The translations under genes were made by a program, and so were the position numbers. Below, piece after piece: positions 61,527 through 64,000 of a stretch of 64,000 bases of DNA (positions are counted from its first letter, which is position 1; each line of letters starts with the position of its first letter). The notes under the pieces are model-generated. The model was given only the letters and a program-made list of their open reading frames with translations, did no database searches and was not told where the DNA came from. The stretch is from Piscicola geometra (taxonomy: Eukaryota; Annelida; Clitellata; Hirudinida; Piscicolidae): contig OX030962.1 of assembly GCA_943735955.1 (NCBI GenBank), forward strand, positions 7,574,962-7,638,961, written 5' to 3'.

Positions 61527-63002
61527 ATGATGGCTAGCTCACCTCATAGCTTGTTTGATGCGAAGTATTTTTGGCTTGAAGAAGCTGACTCGAGCAAGGA
61601 TTACAACACTTTTCCGCAGCAACAAGCAGCAATCAACCAACACATGATGCAACAGAACCAGCCACTACAGCCCTTTCTTATGCAACAACCACAACAACTT
61701 CAAATACACGACCAACTGCATTTTAATCATCATCAACAACAACAACAACAGCAACAAATACTACTCAATCAGTTCTATCAGCGCTCTTATCTCCACCAGT
61801 ACAACCAACAATTTCAATCTAACTATTTTCCAATGCAGCAGCAACAACAGATACAACAACAACAGATACAACTGAAACAGCAACAACAACAGGCTCAACA
61901 AGTACAACATATACAACATCCACAACAACAACTACAACATATACAACATCCACAACAACAACTACAACATATACAACATCCACAACAACAGCATCAACAA
62001 ACACAACATATTCAACATCCACAACAACAAACACTCATTCAGGACCAACCGCAACCTCAGCAGCACTACACATCTCTACACTACCGGCAAGCGCCTTCTT
62101 TTTTCAAAAAACAGGAAGCAACAACACCAACAAAAACCATTAAAGTTGATATACAGTGGGGGAGAATGAAGAATGGTGACAAACAACACTCACAACTCCA
62201 TCAACAATTCCAGGAATTACTCTCGCAACAACAACTACTTCCATTGCATAACCTCAACAACACACAACAACGACAACAGCATGTTCAACAACAACCATTC
62301 AGTATCCAACCCCCAGCAAATCAGCCCGATAACCTTCAACTACAATACCAAGTAGAGCTAAACCAACAAATACAACAACAACCGCCGCAACAAATACAAC
62401 ATCAGCAACAACAACAGCAACAACCAAAAGTAAAAAGACCTCCCAACGCATTCATCATTTTCTCGAGAGAACAGCGAGAAATCTTCAAGAAAGCCGGAGT
62501 AAGAAACAAAATGATCACCGTGATGATAAGGGAGAAGTGGAAAGGTTTGATTGGAAAAGAAAGAAACTATTATCAAGACCAAGCGGAACTTGCCAAGAAG
62601 ATTCACTCTTCCATTTATCCAAGTGTGAAGAAAGAAAAAAGAGGAAGAAGGAAAGAGGAAAAGATGGGAGAAGGGATGAATGCAGTTGCTGAAGAGGATG
62701 GTTCGTTGATGAGTCAAGGTTCTACTTTGTCGTTGGAGTCTTTCAATTCGGCGATGGTTGGCGAGTTCGATGATCAAACAAACGCGCAGCCGAGCCACTT
62801 ACAAACACAAACTCAGGCGCAAAACATTATGCCAGAACAAAATGTTGAGTCAACTTTCCAACAAACCGAGCAGCTACCCAGCAACCAAGACAACATTGCA
62901 GCTGACCCCGGTTCGACTCCTAGAATTCCGAACAACGAAGACGACGATCTCAACTCGTCTTTAACATTCATCAGTTTTCTCAAATTTCACGATTTGAATT
63001 GA
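61527..63002 (+). CDS. Intronless glutamine-rich HMG-box (SOX/TCF/MATA-class) transcription factor
   Basis: A single exon of 491 residues. The first ~300 are Gln-rich (about half Gln in places, with repeats such as VQHIQHPQQQLQ), typical of activation or phase-separating regions. An HMG box follows at about residues 301-372: KVKRPPNAFIIFSREQR, then VRNKMITVMIREKWKGL and YYQDQAELAKKIHSSIYP, ending in a basic KKEKRGRRKEEK. The RPPNAFI start resembles sequence-specific HMG boxes (SOX, fungal mating-type) that bend DNA through the minor groove; classical SOX proteins have RPMNAFMVW. The C-terminal ~100 residues are acidic/Ser/Gln-rich. A TATA box (61432) and AATAAA (63098) frame the gene. Lack of introns, unlike its neighbours, suggests a retrocopy origin or a fast-evolving lineage-specific gene. 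Subfamily is not assigned. Confidence 0.88.
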   Translation: MMASSPHSLFDAKYFWLEEADSSKDYNTFPQQQAAINQHMMQQNQPLQPFLMQQPQQLQIHDQLHFNHHQQQQQQQQILLNQFYQRSYLHQYNQQFQSNYFPMQQQQQIQQQQIQLKQQQQQAQQVQHIQHPQQQLQHIQHPQQQLQHIQHPQQQHQQTQHIQHPQQQTLIQDQPQPQQHYTSLHYRQAPSFFKKQEATTPTKTIKVDIQWGRMKNGDKQHSQLHQQFQELLSQQQLLPLHNLNNTQQRQQHVQQQPFSIQPPANQPDNLQLQYQVELNQQIQQQPPQQIQHQQQQQQQPKVKRPPNAFIIFSREQREIFKKAGVRNKMITVMIREKWKGLIGKERNYYQDQAELAKKIHSSIYPSVKKEKRGRRKEEKMGEGMNAVAEEDGSLMSQGSTLSLESFNSAMVGEFDDQTNAQPSHLQTQTQAQNIMPEQNVESTFQQTEQLPSNQDNIAADPGSTPRIPNNEDDDLNSSLTFISFLKFHDLN

Positions 63003-63097
63003 TTTTATTTTTTGTAAATTCTTATTTATGAACCTCCATGCTGTAAATATGATTTTTATCTTTCGCGTATTGACTTTCATTCAATTCATTGACTTCA

Positions 63098-63103
63098 AAT
63101 AAA
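63098..63103 (+). terminator. Polyadenylation signal of the HMG-box gene
   Basis: AATAAA 96 bp after the stop codon, followed within 10 bp by a T/C-rich stretch. Confidence 0.6.
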
Positions 63104-63426
63104 TGTTTTTTTTCTTTCACAAAATTTCTTTAAAAAAATTATTAACAATGGTCATCTAAAAAATCTAAACCTAAGTTCCGAATCCAGGACATTAGTGAGT
63201 AAAAGTACATTTTTATGGGAATCTAAATAACAAGACTAATAATAATAATAATAATAATCAAAATACTGGCATAGCATACATCGTAATGGGCATAAACTGT
63301 TCTCTGTAATTACGTACGTCCTAATTATCGAAGGAGGATATTAGAAGTAGCTGGCATTCAGAGGAGTTTTGGCAGTTTTCTTGACATTTGCGATTCCAAA
63401 TAATGCCGAAATCGTAAAAGTGGCAC

Positions 63427-63432
63427 TATAAA
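63427..63432 (+). promoter_or_regulatory. TATA box of the small terminal gene
   Basis: TATAAA in GGCACTATAAAGAGAC, 80 bp before the ATG at 63512, a spacing consistent with a short untranslated leader. Confidence 0.5.
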
Positions 63433-63511
63433 GAGACTTTTTGTTAGGGAAAAACCATTTATCCCTTACTTGCCATTTTTGCCCTCCCCAACCCTTCTTT
63501 CCACTGCAACC

Positions 63512-63838
63512 ATGGGCCAAGAGATGTCACTCATCCTCCGTCGAAACCTCCATCGATCCACTCGAGCACGTGGTCAGGATGACGACTCTGACAATAACGA
63601 CAGTAACAGCAACGTTAACGGCAACAACAACAAAAACAACAACAACCTCAGCTCCAAAAAGAGCATCAACAAAAACAACAACGAAGATAACGACACTGCC
63701 AGACAAAAGAAGAAGAGTCGAACTCCGAAAAGTGACAAGGCCGACCCCACCACAGACGACGCCACTGACACCGGCAACAAACCTCCCAAGGCCAACAGAC
63801 CGAAGAAGAACCCCTCCAACGCTGGCAAGAACAAGTAG
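63512..63838 (+). CDS. Small intronless basic, Asn/Lys-rich protein with a myristoylation-type N-terminus
   Basis: A 108-residue frame. The ATG has a strong initiation context (AACCATGG). The N-terminus MGQEMS has Gly2 and Ser6, the MGxxxS pattern used by N-myristoyltransferases, followed by a basic LRRNLHRSTRARG. The middle is Asn/Asp/Ser-rich low complexity. The C-terminal half is basic (RQKKKSRTPKSDK, RPKKNPSNAGKNK). TATA (63427) and AATAAA (63922) bracket it. The lipid-anchor idea is an inference from the first six residues. A nuclear basic protein is an equally possible reading of the composition, and I recognise no family. Confidence 0.6.
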   Translation: MGQEMSLILRRNLHRSTRARGQDDDSDNNDSNSNVNGNNNKNNNNLSSKKSINKNNNEDNDTARQKKKSRTPKSDKADPTTDDATDTGNKPPKANRPKKNPSNAGKNK

Positions 63839-63921
63839 GCAACTACAAATAACAGTCTATAATCTCGTCTCATGAATACGGAATGAAGCTTTTGAATGAC
63901 GTAAATTTGAGTCTCGCGAAG

Positions 63922-63927
63922 AATAAA
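63922..63927 (+). terminator. Polyadenylation signal of the small terminal gene
   Basis: AATAAA 84 bp after the stop codon, followed by T-rich sequence. Confidence 0.5.
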
Positions 63928-64000
63928 CTGGTTTTAATTTTTTATAAAATCTTCTAGATTCTTTATAAATTGTTTATTCTTCTTAGCATTCACCTACGAT

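Overview
The window is metazoan nuclear DNA. It has AT-rich spacers, a very heavy load of microsatellites and minisatellites, and small exons (27-300 bp) joined by GT-AG introns. The protein set (CtBP, a mixed-lineage kinase, a theta-type diacylglycerol kinase, a mitochondrial-type arginyl-tRNA synthetase, an aquaporin) is bilaterian. Short TTAGGG runs occur in introns. Intron-rich genes plus extreme simple repeats would fit an annelid or leech-like lophotrochozoan, but that placement is a guess. No bacterial features, CRISPR arrays, rRNA or tRNA genes were seen.

Layout: 1-4065 repeats and spacer. 4066-7096 (-) aquaporin, 5 exons. 7.1-11.5 kb spacer dominated by (GT)n/(CA)n. 11546-14510 (+) CtBP, 8 exons, 5' end not found. 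14.5-16.4 kb spacer with (AGT)n and (CA)n. 16421-26078 (-) mixed-lineage kinase (MLK/MAP3K), 15 exons with SH3, kinase, leucine-zipper and CRIB-like regions. 26.8-27.35 kb (-) decayed retroelement-like fragment. 27.4-29.9 kb AT-rich spacer. 29951-48735 (-) diacylglycerol kinase theta, 26 exons, with two introns made almost wholly of long tandem arrays. 47831-48052 (+) a possible small secreted-peptide ORF nested in the first coding intron of that gene. 48.7-51.8 kb spacer and arrays. 51783-54857 (-) an unrecognised multi-exon gene. 55788-60426 (-) arginyl-tRNA synthetase, RARS2-like, N-terminus not found. 61527-63002 (+) intronless glutamine-rich HMG-box gene. 63512-63838 (+) small intronless gene with a possible myristoylation start.

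Exon boundaries were set by hand from splice signals, unbroken reading frame and recalled family order. Intron phases agree across every junction listed for CtBP, MLK, DGK, the unknown gene and the aquaporin. In RARS2 one junction (near 57.55/57.3 kb) stays ambiguous. The genes do not form an operon or a single pathway, although MLK, DGK-theta (lipid second-messenger signalling) and CtBP (transcriptional corepression) are all regulatory. The most unusual material is an aquaporin whose first NPA box reads STS, a MLK intron repeat that copies the splice donor, the nested array structure in the DGK introns, and the unrecognised gene.
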